Assembly: GCA_945878355.1 (NCBI GenBank)
Contig: CAMCTC010000016.1
Span: forward strand, 5,462-69,461
From: Bordetella parapertussis
Lineage (GTDB): Bacteria; Pseudomonadota; Gammaproteobacteria; Burkholderiales; Burkholderiaceae_C
Reading direction: 5' to 3'
Length of the DNA: 64,000 bases
The translations under genes were made by a program, and so were the position numbers. The notes under the pieces are model-generated. The model made no database searches. It saw nothing but the letters and a program-made list of their open reading frames with translations, and was not told the DNA's origin. Positions within the stretch are counted from its first letter, which is position 1. Every line of letters starts with the position of its first letter. Positions 38,075 through 47,744 of this stretch are shown here, one piece after another.

Positions 38075-38551
38075 ATGGCCACCATCCCCGTCACCAAGCG
38101 CGGTGTCGAACTGCTCAGAGCAGAGCTGCACCAGCTCAAGACCGTCGAACGCCACGCCGTGATTCGGGCGATCTCTGAAGCGCGGGCTCAGGGTGACCTG
38201 TCCGAGAACGCCGAGTACGAGGCCGCCAAGGACAAGCAGGGTTTCATCGAAGGCCGCATTCTCGAGATCGACAGCAAGCTCGCTGCTGCGCAGGTGATCG
38301 ACCCGGCGACACTGGATGCTGGCGGACGGGTGGTGTTTGGCGCCACGGTCGATTTGGAAGAAGAAGCCAGCGGCCAGGAAGTCACGTACCAGATCGTCGG
38401 CGACGACGAGGCCGATCTGAAAAAGGGTTTGATCTCGATCAGCTCACCGATCGCGCGCTCGATGATCGGCAAGGAGGCCGGCGATGTGGCCGAGGTCCGT
38501 GCACCCGGCGGCCTCAAACGCTACGAAATCGTGGAAGTTCGTTACCTTTGA
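38075..38551 (+). CDS. greA: transcription elongation factor GreA
   Basis: Rescues backtracked RNA polymerase by stimulating transcript cleavage. The 158-residue protein has the N-terminal coiled coil with the acidic tip (SEARAQGDLSENAEYEAAKD) and the C-terminal FKBP-like domain ending RYEIVEVRYL. A textbook AGGAGG at 38064-38069 fixes the start at ATG 38075; the ORF is open further upstream. Its stop overlaps the start of the next gene. Confidence 0.97.
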   Translation: MATIPVTKRGVELLRAELHQLKTVERHAVIRAISEARAQGDLSENAEYEAAKDKQGFIEGRILEIDSKLAAAQVIDPATLDAGGRVVFGATVDLEEEASGQEVTYQIVGDDEADLKKGLISISSPIARSMIGKEAGDVAEVRAPGGLKRYEIVEVRYL

Positions 38552-38982
38552 AGACGCTGGAGCGGCTGCGCCGCTTGCTGCCGGGCTGCTGGGCTGGCGC
38601 GCTGCTGTGTCTGGCATTGATCGCTGCGCCAGCGATCTTTGCCTTGCTGGAACGTGCCGACGCCGGACGCGTGGTGAGTCGAATCTTCCTGCATGAGGCT
38701 TGGCTGAGCTTGGTGCTCGGCTTGGTGCTGCTGGTACTTGAGCGCCTTCGCGCCAGCCGAGGGCTGAACTCAGCCCTGAGTGCCGAAATATTGCTGACCC
38801 TGGGCGCCATGTTCTGCACTTTGGCCGGGTACTTTGCTGTCCAGCCCTTCATGACTGCCGCCAGGGCAGCGCAGTCGGCGCTGAGCTTTGGGCAACTGCA
38901 CGCAATCAGCGCGCTGTTCTTTGGCGCGAAGATATTGCTGCTGGGGGCACTGGCTTGGCGCGGCGCAGGTCCAAACCGCTGA
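38548..38982 (+). CDS. DUF4149-family membrane protein
   Basis: A 144-residue protein with four predicted membrane helices (LLPGCWAGALLCLALIAAPA, then AWLSLVLGLVLLVLE, LGAMFCTLAGYFAVQ and ISALFFGAKILLLGALAW), matching the DUF4149/TMEM205-like family often found between greA and yhbY in Burkholderiales. It starts with TTG 38548, whose last two bases plus the next A form the greA TGA stop, so translation is coupled to greA. It converges with yhbY (7 bases apart). Function unknown. Confidence 0.82.
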   Translation: MKTLERLRRLLPGCWAGALLCLALIAAPAIFALLERADAGRVVSRIFLHEAWLSLVLGLVLLVLERLRASRGLNSALSAEILLTLGAMFCTLAGYFAVQPFMTAARAAQSALSFGQLHAISALFFGAKILLLGALAWRGAGPNR

Positions 38983-38989
38983 GAGTTGC

Positions 38990-39463
38990 TCAGTCCTGCG
39001 CCTTCTTCTTGACGCTGGTCACCCGAGTCTTGACGCGCTTGATCTCGCCGCCAGCCGTGACGCGCTGGTTGCCGAACACCGTGACTTTCTTGATCTGAGC
39101 CCGATGGTTACCACTTTTGGAGAACTTCAAGATCTTGACCACTCGAGGCGCTGCCATCCCGCCTTCCTTGAGGGTCTTTTCTTTCTCGGGAATTGGCCGC
39201 CACAGCACCAGCAGCTTGCCGATGTGTTGCACCGGCGCGGCATCGAGCTTGTCGGCCATCGCTGCCAAGGCGGCTTCACGGTCTGGGCGCGAGTCGGAAA
39301 ACATCCGCACCTTGATCAGTCCATGGGCTTTGAGCCCGGCATCGGCCTCTCTGTAGATGGCATCGGTCAGTCCCTCGGTGCCGATCAGCACAACGGGGTC
39401 TAGATGATGGGCTTCGCCACGCTTTTCTTTGCGTTGGGCGGGCGTCAATTGAATGGCAGACAT
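38990..39463 (-). CDS. yhbY: YhbY-family ribosome assembly RNA-binding protein (CRM domain)
   Basis: A 157-residue protein. The first ~95 residues form the CRM RNA-binding domain ([49 protein letters not shown]). The remaining ~60 residues are a basic tail ([29 protein letters not shown]) longer than in E. coli YhbY (97 residues). It associates with pre-50S particles in other bacteria. It is divergent from rlmE with 20 bases between, a conserved arrangement. Confidence 0.93.
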   Translation of the reverse strand: MSAIQLTPAQRKEKRGEAHHLDPVVLIGTEGLTDAIYREADAGLKAHGLIKVRMFSDSRPDREAALAAMADKLDAAPVQHIGKLLVLWRPIPEKEKTLKEGGMAAPRVVKILKFSKSGNHRAQIKKVTVFGNQRVTAGGEIKRVKTRVTSVKKKAQD

Positions 39464-39483
39464 GGCCGTATTATCGTCCTGTC

Positions 39484-40158
39484 ATGAAAATCAAGTCCAA
39501 AAGCAAGAAGATCAACAAAGCCTGGCTCAACGACCACATCAATGACACCTATGTCAAGCTGGCCAAGATCGACGGCTATCGCGCCCGTGCTGCGTACAAG
39601 CTGAAGGAAATCGATGAGGCGATGGGCCTGATTCGACCCGGGCAGGTGGTGGTCGACCTGGGTTCGGCGCCAGGTGCTTGGAGCCAATACCTGCGCCGCC
39701 GCTTCGCACCCAAAGCGGCCGGCGTCGGTGGCGCGGCAGTGGGCGAGTTGCTGGGGACCATCATCGCGCTGGACATGTTGCCCATGGAGCCCATCGAGGG
39801 GGTGCAATTCATCCAGGGCGATTTCCGGGAAGATTCGGTGCTGGCACAGTTGCACGAGTTGGTGGCCGGGCGCTTGGTCGATGTGGTGGTGTCCGACTTG
39901 GCGCCCAACCTCACAGGCATCGAATCGGCCGACGCCGCTCGGATAGAGCATCTGATCGAGTTGGCGTTGGACTTCGCCCAGAGTCACCTCAAGCCGGGCG
40001 GCGCTTTGGTCGCCAAGGTCTTCCACAGCGGCGGCTACAGCCAACTGGTGGAGAGCTTCAAGCAGCAGTTTCGAGTCGTCAAGGCGATCAAGCCCAAGGC
40101 CTCGCGCGACAAGTCGGCTGAGACCTATCTGATCGGACTTGGTCTGAAGGCGGGTTGA
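39484..40158 (+). CDS. rlmE: 23S rRNA (uridine2552-2'-O)-methyltransferase RlmE
   Basis: A 224-residue SAM-dependent heat-shock methyltransferase that modifies U2552 of 23S rRNA. The catalytic tetrad K-D-K-E is seen at Lys39 ([11 protein letters not shown]), Asp138 (DLAPNLTG), Lys178 ([10 protein letters not shown]) and Glu213 (SAETYLIG). The SAM site is [15 protein letters not shown]. It is slightly longer than E. coli RlmE because of a Gly/Ala-rich insert after [10 protein letters not shown]. It precedes ftsH, as in many proteobacteria, but with 205 bases and a separate promoter between. Confidence 0.96.
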   Translation: MKIKSKSKKINKAWLNDHINDTYVKLAKIDGYRARAAYKLKEIDEAMGLIRPGQVVVDLGSAPGAWSQYLRRRFAPKAAGVGGAAVGELLGTIIALDMLPMEPIEGVQFIQGDFREDSVLAQLHELVAGRLVDVVVSDLAPNLTGIESADAARIEHLIELALDFAQSHLKPGGALVAKVFHSGGYSQLVESFKQQFRVVKAIKPKASRDKSAETYLIGLGLKAG

Positions 40159-40245
40159 TGGTGTTGCCTGAATTTGGTTTTGCGTTGAGTCGAATCGAAC
40201 TGGATTCACCCTGTGCGAGGTCGTGTATCAGGCCGACTCACGGGC

Positions 40246-40273
40246 CTTGACTCGTTTAGAATCGGCCCCATCT
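40246..40273 (+). promoter_or_regulatory. sigma-32-type (heat-shock) promoter of ftsH
   Basis: CTTGACT at 40246-40252 and CCCCATCT at 40266-40273 are separated by 13 bases. The E. coli sigma-32 consensus is CTTGAAA, 11-15 bases, CCCCATNT; the -10 part matches fully and the -35 part five of seven. It lies 90 bases before the ftsH GTG start. An overlapping TAGAAT at 40257-40262 is only 4 bases from TTGACT and cannot pair with it as a sigma-70 promoter. Confidence 0.65.
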
Positions 40274-40363
40274 GAAGTTGGGTCTGGGTGGATGCAAGGT
40301 GTGAACGTGCCGCTGGGTAACGTGCGCCACCACCGGTTATCCGATTTGGCTTAAGGAGCCGCA

Positions 40364-42286
40364 GTGAACAATCAATGGTTCTCGAAGGTCGCTGTCTGGC
40401 TTGTGATCGCACTCGTGCTGTTCACGGTGTTCAAGCAGTTCGACCGAGGGGTGTCGTCCGGCACAGTGATCGGGTATTCGGAATTTCTGGACGAGGTGGC
40501 GGCCAAGCGCATCAAGTCGGTGGTGTTGCAAGAGGGTGGTGGTGGCACCGAGATCTTGGCGGTCACCAATGACGACAAGCGCATTCGGTCGACGGCGACT
40601 TTTCTGGATCGCGGCTTGGTGGGTGACTTGCGCAACAACGGCGTGAAGTTCGACGTCAAGCCCCGCGAAGAGCCTTCGCTGCTGGTCAGCTTGTTGGTCA
40701 GTTGGGGCCCGATGCTGCTGTTGATTGGCGTCTGGGTGTACTTCATGCGTCAGATGCAGGGCGGCGGCAAGGGCGGGGCGTTCAGTTTCGGCAAGAGCAA
40801 GGCGCGCATGCTCGATGAGGCTAACAATACGACCACCTTTGCCGATGTCGCTGGTTGCGACGAGGCCAAGGAAGAGGTCAAGGAGTTGGTCGACTTCCTG
40901 AAGGATCCGCAGAAGTTTCAGAAGCTCGGTGGCCGGATCCCTCGCGGCGTGCTGCTGGTCGGCCCACCTGGAACCGGCAAGACCTTGCTGGCCAAGGCTA
41001 TCGCCGGTGAAGCCAAGGTGCCGTTCTTCTCGATCTCGGGTTCCGATTTCGTCGAGATGTTTGTCGGCGTGGGCGCGGCACGGGTGCGCGACATGTTCGA
41101 GCAGGCCAAGAAGAGCGCGCCCTGCATCATCTTCATCGATGAAATCGACGCTGTCGGCCGTCATCGCGGTGCCGGCCTGGGTGGTGGCAACGATGAGCGC
41201 GAGCAGACGCTCAATCAGATGCTGGTCGAGATGGACGGTTTCGAGACCAATGTCGGCGTGATCGTGATGGCGGCGACGAACCGACCCGACATTCTCGATC
41301 CGGCGTTGTTGCGGCCGGGCCGCTTCGACCGTCAGGTCTATGTCACGCTGCCCGATGTGCGCGGCCGCGAGCAGATTCTCAACGTGCACATGCGCAAAGT
41401 TCCTATTGGGCAAGACATCCGCGCCGACATCCTGGCACGCGGTACACCGGGTTTCTCAGGTGCTGATCTGGCCAATTTGATCAACGAAGCGGCGCTGTTC
41501 GCCGCGCGCCGCAATGGGCGCGTGGTCGAGATGGTTGATTTCGAGAAGGCCAAGGACAAGATCATGATGGGCCCCGAGCGCAAGAGCATGGTGATGCCCG
41601 AGGAAGAGCGCCGCAACACTGCCTACCACGAGGCCGGCCATGCACTGGTCGCGCGTCTGATGCCCAAGACCGATCCGGTGCACAAGGTGACCGTGATCCC
41701 GCGTGGCCGGGCGCTGGGCGTGACGATGCAGTTGCCTGAGACCGACCGTTACAGCCTGGACAAGGAGCGCATGCTCTCGACCATCTCGGTGCTGTTCGGC
41801 GGCCGTATCGCCGAGGAAGTGTTCATGCACCAGATGACCACTGGCGCGTCGAATGACTTCGAGCGCGCCACGGCGATTGCCCGCGACATGGTCACGCGCT
41901 ATGGCATGACCGATGAGTTGGGTCCGATGGTCTACGCCGAGAACGAGGGAGAAGTCTTCCTCGGCCGTTCGGTGACCAAGACCACCACGATGTCCGAGGA
42001 GACGATGCGCAAGGTTGATCTGGTGATCCGCCGCATCATCGACGAGCAATACAAGATTGCGCGCCAACACATCGAAGACAACCAGGACAAGATGCACTCC
42101 TTGGCCAAGGCTTTGCTTGAATGGGAGACCATCGACGCCGAGCAGATCGAGGACATCATGACCGGCAAGCAACCTCGCCCGCCCAAGGATTGGGTGCCGA
42201 ATGAGCGCACTCGCAATTCGGGTTCAGGCCCGGCTGGCGGCAGCGGGCCGGTGAGCACCGACAGCGCGCCGGCAGCGGTGGCTTGA
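40364..42286 (+). CDS. ftsH: ATP-dependent zinc metalloprotease FtsH
   Basis: Membrane-anchored AAA+ protease of 640 residues that degrades misassembled membrane proteins and short-lived regulators. Two N-terminal membrane segments (about residues 7-23 and 105-124) flank the periplasmic domain. Next come Walker A GPPGTGKT, Walker [11 protein letters not shown], the second region of homology ([20 protein letters not shown]) and the zinc site HEAGH at 422-426 with a downstream Asp ligand. GTG 40364 is preceded by AAGGAG (40353-40358 region). A sigma-32-type promoter lies upstream and a UUCG-loop terminator downstream, so it can be a single-gene unit. Confidence 0.97.
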   Translation: MNNQWFSKVAVWLVIALVLFTVFKQFDRGVSSGTVIGYSEFLDEVAAKRIKSVVLQEGGGGTEILAVTNDDKRIRSTATFLDRGLVGDLRNNGVKFDVKPREEPSLLVSLLVSWGPMLLLIGVWVYFMRQMQGGGKGGAFSFGKSKARMLDEANNTTTFADVAGCDEAKEEVKELVDFLKDPQKFQKLGGRIPRGVLLVGPPGTGKTLLAKAIAGEAKVPFFSISGSDFVEMFVGVGAARVRDMFEQAKKSAPCIIFIDEIDAVGRHRGAGLGGGNDEREQTLNQMLVEMDGFETNVGVIVMAATNRPDILDPALLRPGRFDRQVYVTLPDVRGREQILNVHMRKVPIGQDIRADILARGTPGFSGADLANLINEAALFAARRNGRVVEMVDFEKAKDKIMMGPERKSMVMPEEERRNTAYHEAGHALVARLMPKTDPVHKVTVIPRGRALGVTMQLPETDRYSLDKERMLSTISVLFGGRIAEEVFMHQMTTGASNDFERATAIARDMVTRYGMTDELGPMVYAENEGEVFLGRSVTKTTTMSEETMRKVDLVIRRIIDEQYKIARQHIEDNQDKMHSLAKALLEWETIDAEQIEDIMTGKQPRPPKDWVPNERTRNSGSGPAGGSGPVSTDSAPAAVA

Positions 42287-42320
42287 CGGTATTTGTATCA
42301 GTGCTTGTTGATCGGAAATA

Positions 42321-42340
42321 GGGCCTTCGGGCCCTTTTCT
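42321..42340 (+). terminator. intrinsic terminator between ftsH and folP, UUCG loop
   Basis: GGGCC (42321-42325), loop TTCG, GGCCC (42330-42334), followed by TTTTCT. It ends one base before the folP ATG at 42342, so it occupies the place where a promoter or ribosome binding site of folP would be. Confidence 0.8.
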
Positions 42341-42341
42341 T

Positions 42342-43256
42342 ATGTTTGATGTGATGAATTGGCAGACCAATCGCTTTGTGATCCGGCTGGATCGTCCGCA
42401 GGTGATGGGCATCGTCAACGCGACGCCTGACTCCTTCTTTGATGGCGGGCGTCATGCACAGGTCAGCGCGGCGATGGCTTACTGCGAGCAATTGCTGCAA
42501 GAGGGCGCTGACATTCTGGACATCGGCGGTGAATCGACCCGTCCCGGTGCACAGCAGCCTGGTCTCGAAGAGGAATTGGCGCGCGTGTTGCCTGTGCTCC
42601 GCCATGCGGTGCGCCTGGGTGTGCCGGTGTCGGTCGACACCAGTCGGCCCGAGGTGATTCGGGCGGCGCTGGACCTGGGGGTGGACATCATCAACGATGT
42701 TCGCGCGCTGGTGCGGCCTGATGCGTTGGCCGCCGTCGCAGCCCATCCGCGCTGTGGTGTCTGCCTGATGCACATGCAAGGTGAGCCGGGTGCGATGCAG
42801 CAGGCACCGGTCTACGCCGTCGATGTCGTCGCAGAAGTGGTCACCTGGCTGCGCCAGCGCGTGGGGCAGGTACAGGACGCTGGTGTGGCATTGGACCGGA
42901 TTGCGATCGACCCCGGGATCGGCTTTGGCAAGACCGCCGAGCACAATTGGGCCTTGCTGCAGCGCCAGGAAGAATTGCGGGCGCTGGGCCTGCCGATGCT
43001 GCTGGGTTGGTCGCGCAAGTCAACATTGGGAGCGCTCACTGGCCGGCCGGTGGAGCAGCGCCTCGTGGCCAGCGTGGTCGCTGCGCTGGCCAGCGTGCAG
43101 CGCGGTGCGCAGGTGGTGCGGGTGCACGATGTCGCGGCCACCGTCGATGCGCTCAAGGTTTGGCGTGCGGCAGGCTTGCTGCCATCGGTGATGGGTGGCG
43201 ATGACGATCGAGTTCAAGGAATAACACCAGATGAAAAGACAATTTTTCGGCACTGA
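42342..43256 (+). CDS. folP: dihydropteroate synthase
   Basis: Condenses p-aminobenzoate with dihydropterin pyrophosphate in folate synthesis; the sulfonamide target. The 304-residue TIM-barrel protein shows [46 protein letters not shown], the [10 protein letters not shown] loop and LLGWSRKS. Either ATG 42342 or ATG 42354 could be the start; neither has a Shine-Dalgarno sequence because a terminator abuts the gene. Its 3' end overlaps glmM by 26 bases. Confidence 0.95.
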   Translation: MFDVMNWQTNRFVIRLDRPQVMGIVNATPDSFFDGGRHAQVSAAMAYCEQLLQEGADILDIGGESTRPGAQQPGLEEELARVLPVLRHAVRLGVPVSVDTSRPEVIRAALDLGVDIINDVRALVRPDALAAVAAHPRCGVCLMHMQGEPGAMQQAPVYAVDVVAEVVTWLRQRVGQVQDAGVALDRIAIDPGIGFGKTAEHNWALLQRQEELRALGLPMLLGWSRKSTLGALTGRPVEQRLVASVVAALASVQRGAQVVRVHDVAATVDALKVWRAAGLLPSVMGGDDDRVQGITPDEKTIFRH

Positions 43257-44562
43257 CGGCATTCGAGGTACCGTTGGTCAATCACCGATAACCCCTGATT
43301 TCATGCTGCGCTTGGGCCATGCGGTGGGCCGTGTACTGCGCCGCAGCAGCGCTCGACCCACGGTGCTGATCGGCAAGGACACGCGGATCTCGGGATACAT
43401 GATCGAGTCCGCGCTGGAGGCCGGGCTGGCCTCTGCCGGGGTCGACACCGTGCTGACGGGACCGTTGCCGACGCCTGGTGTGGCTTACCTGACCCGTGCA
43501 TTGCGGCTCGACCTGGGGCTGGTGATCAGCGCCTCGCACAATGCCTACCCCGACAACGGCGTCAAGTTCTTCTCTGCCAAAGGCGAAAAGCTGTCGGACG
43601 AGTGGGAAATGGCGGTGGAAGCCGCTCTCGAAGAACCACCGCAGTGGGTTGATTCGGCCACGCTGGGCAAGGCCAGGCGGCTCGACGACGCTCGCGGTCG
43701 TTACATCGAGTTCTGCAAGAGCACGGTCGACAAGGACTTGTCGCTGCGCGGGCTGAAGGTGGTGATCGATGCTGCGCACGGGGCTGCTTATCAGGTCGCT
43801 CCTGAAGTTTTTCACGAGCTTGGCGCCGAGGTGATTGCGATCGGTTGCCAACCCGATGGCGTGAATATCAATGCGGGGTTCGGGGCCACCTCACCGCAGG
43901 CGCTGGTTGCGGCAGTCGCCGCGCATGGCGCTGACTATGGCGTGGCCCTAGACGGCGACGCCGACCGCCTGCAATTGGTGGACCGTAACGGCCGCTTGTT
44001 CAACGGGGATGAACTGCTCTACGCGATGGTGATGGACAGATTGGCGCAAGGCCAGTCTGTGCCCGGTGCGGTCGGCACGCTGATGACCAATATGGCGGTC
44101 GAGATCGCGCTCAAGGACGGTGGTATCGAATTGGTGCGCGCCAAGGTCGGCGACCGCTATGTGCTGGAGGAAATGGCGGCGCGCGGCTGGCTGTTGGGTG
44201 GCGAGGGCTCGGGCCATTTGCTGGCGCTGGACAAACACACCACCGGCGACGGCATCGTCAGCGCCTTGCAGGTGCTTCAGGCGGCACAGCGGGCAAGGGC
44301 CTCGCTGGCTGATTTGTTGGCCGGCGTCACCTTGTTCCCGCAGACCTTGCTTAATGTACGCTTGTCGAGTCTGGCCCATTGGCAGACGAACACCGCGCTC
44401 GCAGCGGAGACCTTGGCGATCGAGGGCGAGCTGGCTGGCCTGGGGCGGGTGCTGATCCGAGCCTCGGGTACCGAGCCTGTGTTGCGGGTGATGGTCGAGG
44501 CGCGCGACGCAGGCCAAGGGCTGCGATGGGCCCAGCGCTTGGCCGCGGCAGCCCAAGGCTGA
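43231..44562 (+). CDS. glmM: phosphoglucosamine mutase
   Basis: Interconverts glucosamine 6-phosphate and 1-phosphate for UDP-GlcNAc synthesis. The 443-residue protein has the active serine Ser102 in [13 protein letters not shown], the Mg-binding loop DGDADR, the substrate loop GEGSGHL and the C-terminal phosphate site [17 protein letters not shown] at 43216-43220, inside folP, is the ribosome binding site. The overlap with folP indicates co-transcription. Confidence 0.97.
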   Translation: MKRQFFGTDGIRGTVGQSPITPDFMLRLGHAVGRVLRRSSARPTVLIGKDTRISGYMIESALEAGLASAGVDTVLTGPLPTPGVAYLTRALRLDLGLVISASHNAYPDNGVKFFSAKGEKLSDEWEMAVEAALEEPPQWVDSATLGKARRLDDARGRYIEFCKSTVDKDLSLRGLKVVIDAAHGAAYQVAPEVFHELGAEVIAIGCQPDGVNINAGFGATSPQALVAAVAAHGADYGVALDGDADRLQLVDRNGRLFNGDELLYAMVMDRLAQGQSVPGAVGTLMTNMAVEIALKDGGIELVRAKVGDRYVLEEMAARGWLLGGEGSGHLLALDKHTTGDGIVSALQVLQAAQRARASLADLLAGVTLFPQTLLNVRLSSLAHWQTNTALAAETLAIEGELAGLGRVLIRASGTEPVLRVMVEARDAGQGLRWAQRLAAAAQG

Positions 44563-44616
44563 CCATAGGCTGTCGGGTTCTGGTTTGGCGAATTGTGACA
44601 GCCGGCCCCCGCTGAT

Positions 44617-44634
44617 ATGACGATTCAGTGACGT
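44617..44634 (-). promoter_or_regulatory. weaker Pho-box-like repeat in reverse orientation
   Basis: ATGACGA-TTCA-GTGACGT has the 7-4-7 spacing of a Pho box read on the minus strand (consensus RTGACAG repeats every 11 bases). A further GTGACA at 44595 is exactly 22 bases, two repeat periods, upstream. It may be extra PhoB sites for pstS. Confidence 0.4.
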
Positions 44635-44653
44635 TAATTCGAAATATGACAGC

Positions 44654-44687
44654 ACGTCATGCTGCTGTCACAAGGACTGCCTAGAGT
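44654..44687 (+). promoter_or_regulatory. Pho box and -10 of the pst operon
   Basis: ACGTCAT-GCTG-CTGTCAC (44654-44671) matches the Pho box CTGTCAT-N4-CTGTCAY at 12 of 14 repeat positions with the correct 11-base period. TAGAGT at 44682-44687, 10 bases downstream, is a plausible -10 for a PhoB-activated promoter. The pstS start follows at 44739. The site also lies within an inverted repeat, TGACAGCA (44647-44654) / TGCTGTCA (44663-44670). Confidence 0.75.
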
Positions 44688-44738
44688 TCGGGCTTGGCGC
44701 ATGGCGTGCCAACTCCTTGAAACTGAAAGGCTTTGCAA

Positions 44739-45773
44739 ATGAATTCGATGTTGCTCCGTGCTGCCCTGGTCTCAGTGGCCCTGATCCCGGTCTTCGCATC
44801 GGCCCAGGACGTCACCGGCGCAGGCGCCTCCTTCCCGGCTCCGATCTATTCCAAATGGGCCGACGCCTACAACAAGGCCACCGGTGCGCGTATCAACTAC
44901 CAGTCTGTCGGGTCGGGCGCTGGCATCAAGCAGATCAAGTCCAAGACGGTCGATTTCGGCGCTTCCGACATGCCTTTGACCGACGAAGAACTGGCCAAGG
45001 ACAACTTGGTGCAGTTTCCGACGGTGATCGGCGGCGTCGTGCCGGTGGTCAACATCGTCGGCATCAAGCCCGGCCAGATCAAGCTGACTGGTGCCGTGCT
45101 GGGCGACATCTACCTGGGCAAGATCACGAAGTGGAACGACGCCGCGCTGACGGCGTTGAACGCTGGCGTGCCATTGCCGGCTGCCGACATCTCGGTGGTT
45201 CGCCGCGCCGACGGCTCCGGCACCAGCTTCATCTTCACCAACTACCTGTCCAAGATGAACGCTGACTGGAAGACCAAGGTCGGCGAGGGCACCGCGGTCA
45301 ACTGGCCGGTCGGTGCCGGCGGCAAGGGCAACGAGGGCGTGTCAGCCTTTGTGCAACGTCTGCCGAATTCGATTGGTTATGTCGAGTACGCTTACGCCAA
45401 GCAGAACAAGATGTCGCATGTTCAGCTGAAGAATCAGGCGGGCCAGTATGTCGAGCCCGATGACCTCAACTTCAAGGCAGCGGCAGCTGGCGCCGACTGG
45501 AGCAAGACCTTCTACCAGGTGCTGACCGAGCAGCCCGGCAAGGAATCCTGGCCCATCACTGGCGCCACCTTCATTCTGATGCACAAGGCGCAGGACAAGC
45601 CGGCGAACGCCAGCAACGCGCTGAAGTTCTTCGACTGGGCATATGCCAGTGGCGACAAGCTGGCCTCGGATCTTGAGTATGTGCCGCTACCCGATTCGGT
45701 CAAGGCCTTGTCGCGCAAGCTCTGGACGGACAATCTGAAGGACAGTGCCGGCAAGGCCATCGCCTACAAGTGA
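44739..45773 (+). CDS. pstS: phosphate ABC transporter, periplasmic binding protein PstS
   Basis: A 344-residue high-affinity phosphate receptor. It has a signal peptide (LLRAALVSVALIPVFASA) cleaved before QDVTGAG. The phosphate-contact segments GAGASFPAPIYSKW, DFGASDMPLTDEEL and RRADGSGTSFIF are present. ATG 44739 follows AAAGG at 44725-44729. It is the first gene of pstSCAB-phoU-phoBR under a Pho box. A hairpin after the stop may keep its mRNA level above that of the membrane genes. Confidence 0.97.
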   Translation: MNSMLLRAALVSVALIPVFASAQDVTGAGASFPAPIYSKWADAYNKATGARINYQSVGSGAGIKQIKSKTVDFGASDMPLTDEELAKDNLVQFPTVIGGVVPVVNIVGIKPGQIKLTGAVLGDIYLGKITKWNDAALTALNAGVPLPAADISVVRRADGSGTSFIFTNYLSKMNADWKTKVGEGTAVNWPVGAGGKGNEGVSAFVQRLPNSIGYVEYAYAKQNKMSHVQLKNQAGQYVEPDDLNFKAAAAGADWSKTFYQVLTEQPGKESWPITGATFILMHKAQDKPANASNALKFFDWAYASGDKLASDLEYVPLPDSVKALSRKLWTDNLKDSAGKAIAYK

Positions 45774-45783
45774 TCCGGTGCGA

Positions 45784-45809
45784 GCGGGTCGTATCCGCCC
45801 GCGTTTCGT
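45784..45809 (+). terminator. intercistronic hairpin between pstS and pstC
   Basis: GCGGG (45784-45788) and CCCGC (45798-45802) form a short stem followed by GTTTCGTTT. It is too weak for a full terminator but could attenuate transcription or protect the pstS 3' end. Confidence 0.35.
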
Positions 45810-45830
45810 TTCCAGCTCAGTGGAGGCCCT

Positions 45831-46844
45831 GTGGCCGCAACACTTCCTGCCAGTTCCTATTCGTCGTCAGAGCGCGCTGCGCCACATCGGCAACCGCCTG
45901 AGCGGCGTCGCATCGCGCCCTGGGCCGACCCGCTGTTCTCGATGCTGGCGCAAGGTGCAGCTTGGTTGACGCTGTCGCTGCTGGTGGGCATCATCATCTC
46001 GCTGCTGATCGGCGCGGCGCCGGCGATCAAGCAGTTCGGTCTGGGCTTTCTCTGGTCGAGTGAGTGGGACCCGGTGAAGGAGAATTTCGGCGGCTTGGTG
46101 ATGATCTACGGCACGCTGATGACCTCGTTCATCGCGCTGCTGATCGCCGTGCCGGTGAGCTTCGGCATCGCGATTTTCCTCACCGAAATGTCGCCGGGCT
46201 GGCTCAAGCGGCCGTTGGGCATCGCGATCGAGTTGCTGGCCGCAGTGCCGTCTATCGTTTACGGCATGTGGGGTCTGCTGGTGTTCAGCCCTATCCTGTC
46301 CACCTATGTGCAGCAGCCGCTGCAAGCGGTATTCAAAGGCGTGCCGGTGCTGGGTGCATTTGTCTCCGGCGCGCCGGTGGGCATAGGCCTGCTGTCGGCC
46401 GGCATCATCCTGGCGATCATGGTGATCCCATTCATCGCCTCGGTGATGCGCGACGTGTTCGAGGTCACGCCGCCGATGCTCAAGGAGTCGGCCTACGGTC
46501 TGGGCGCGACCACCTGGGAGGTGGTCTCAAGGGTGGTGCTGCCGTACACCAAGTCGGGCGTTGTCGGCGGCATCATGCTGGGTCTGGGTCGTGCGCTGGG
46601 CGAAACCATGGCGGTGACGTTTGTGATCGGCAACTTCAACCAACTCAACTCGCTGTCGCTGTTCGAAGCCGCCAACAGCATCACCTCGGCGCTGGCCAAT
46701 GAGTTCGCCGAAGCCGGCGAGGGCTTGCACCAGGCTTCGCTGATCTACCTTGGGCTGGTGCTGTTCTTCATCACCTTCGTGGTGCTGGCGCTGTCCAAGC
46801 TGCTGCTGTCGCAGTTGCGCAAAGGCGAGGGGACCCGCGCATGA
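45831..46844 (+). CDS. pstC: phosphate ABC transporter permease PstC
   Basis: A 337-residue permease with six membrane helices after a ~45-residue cytosolic N-terminus. The characteristic segments are [19 protein letters not shown] and the ATPase-contact loop [20 protein letters not shown], followed by [22 protein letters not shown] 45831 follows GGAGG at 45822-45826. Its stop overlaps the pstA start by four bases (ATGA). Confidence 0.96.
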   Translation: MAATLPASSYSSSERAAPHRQPPERRRIAPWADPLFSMLAQGAAWLTLSLLVGIIISLLIGAAPAIKQFGLGFLWSSEWDPVKENFGGLVMIYGTLMTSFIALLIAVPVSFGIAIFLTEMSPGWLKRPLGIAIELLAAVPSIVYGMWGLLVFSPILSTYVQQPLQAVFKGVPVLGAFVSGAPVGIGLLSAGIILAIMVIPFIASVMRDVFEVTPPMLKESAYGLGATTWEVVSRVVLPYTKSGVVGGIMLGLGRALGETMAVTFVIGNFNQLNSLSLFEAANSITSALANEFAEAGEGLHQASLIYLGLVLFFITFVVLALSKLLLSQLRKGEGTRA

Positions 46845-47725
46845 ATGCCTTCTCCACCTCTTTCACCGCAGAGCAACACCAAGCCCGTCTGGCCATGCAC
46901 CGTCACCGCAAGCGTGTCAACGCGGTGGCGCTGATGCTGGCGATCGGCGCGATGGCCTTCGGCGTATTCTGGTTGTTGTGGATCCTGTTCGAGACCTTCC
47001 GCCTCGGTCTGGGTGGGCTGAACCTCGCGGTCTTCACCGAGATGACGCCGCCGCCGCAGGCCGACACCGGGGGCTTGGCCAACGCGATCTTCGGCTCCGT
47101 GGTGATGGCCGGCCTGGCCACGCTGCTGGGCACACCGATAGGCGTGATGGCCGGTATCTACCTGGCCGAGTACGGGCAGAAGACCTGGCTCGGCAGCGCC
47201 ACCCGATTCATCAACGACATCCTGCTGTCGGCGCCGTCGATCGTGATCGGCCTGTTCATCTACTCGGTGGTGGTGTCGCAATTCAAGAGCTTCTCGGGTT
47301 TTGCCGGGGTGCTGGCGCTGGCGCTGATCGTGATCCCTGTCGTCATCCGCACCACCGAGAACATGCTCAGCTTGATTCCCAATGCGCTGCGCGAAGCAGC
47401 TTATGCCTTGGGCACACCGAAATGGATTGTGATTTCGTCGGTGACACTCAAGGCGGCGCGCGCCGGTGTCATCACAGGCATCTTGCTGGCAATCGCCCGG
47501 ATCTCGGGCGAGACCGCGCCGTTGCTGTTCACCGCGCTGTCCAACCAGTTCTGGACCAGCGACCTGAGCAAGCCGATGGCCAGCCTGCCGGTGACGATCT
47601 TTAAATTCGCGATGAGCCCCTATGAGAACTGGCAGAAGCTGGCTTGGGCGGGGGTGTTCCTGATCACGATCGGTGTGCTGGCGCTCAACATCGCCGCCCG
47701 CGTGTTCTTACGCAACAAGCACTGA
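46841..47725 (+). CDS. pstA: phosphate ABC transporter permease PstA
   Basis: A 294-residue partner permease with six helices. It shows [20 protein letters not shown], the coupling-loop region [18 protein letters not shown] and [17 protein letters not shown], all typical of PstA. It overlaps pstC by ATGA, indicating coupled synthesis of the two membrane subunits. Confidence 0.96.
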   Translation: MNAFSTSFTAEQHQARLAMHRHRKRVNAVALMLAIGAMAFGVFWLLWILFETFRLGLGGLNLAVFTEMTPPPQADTGGLANAIFGSVVMAGLATLLGTPIGVMAGIYLAEYGQKTWLGSATRFINDILLSAPSIVIGLFIYSVVVSQFKSFSGFAGVLALALIVIPVVIRTTENMLSLIPNALREAAYALGTPKWIVISSVTLKAARAGVITGILLAIARISGETAPLLFTALSNQFWTSDLSKPMASLPVTIFKFAMSPYENWQKLAWAGVFLITIGVLALNIAARVFLRNKH

Positions 47726-47744
47726 AATTTTGGAGGATCGCAAC

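Noticed and set aside
40247..40262. TTGACT and TAGAAT as a sigma-70 promoter of ftsH
   Set aside because: The hexamers are only 4 bases apart; the sigma-32 reading with CCCCATCT fits much better.
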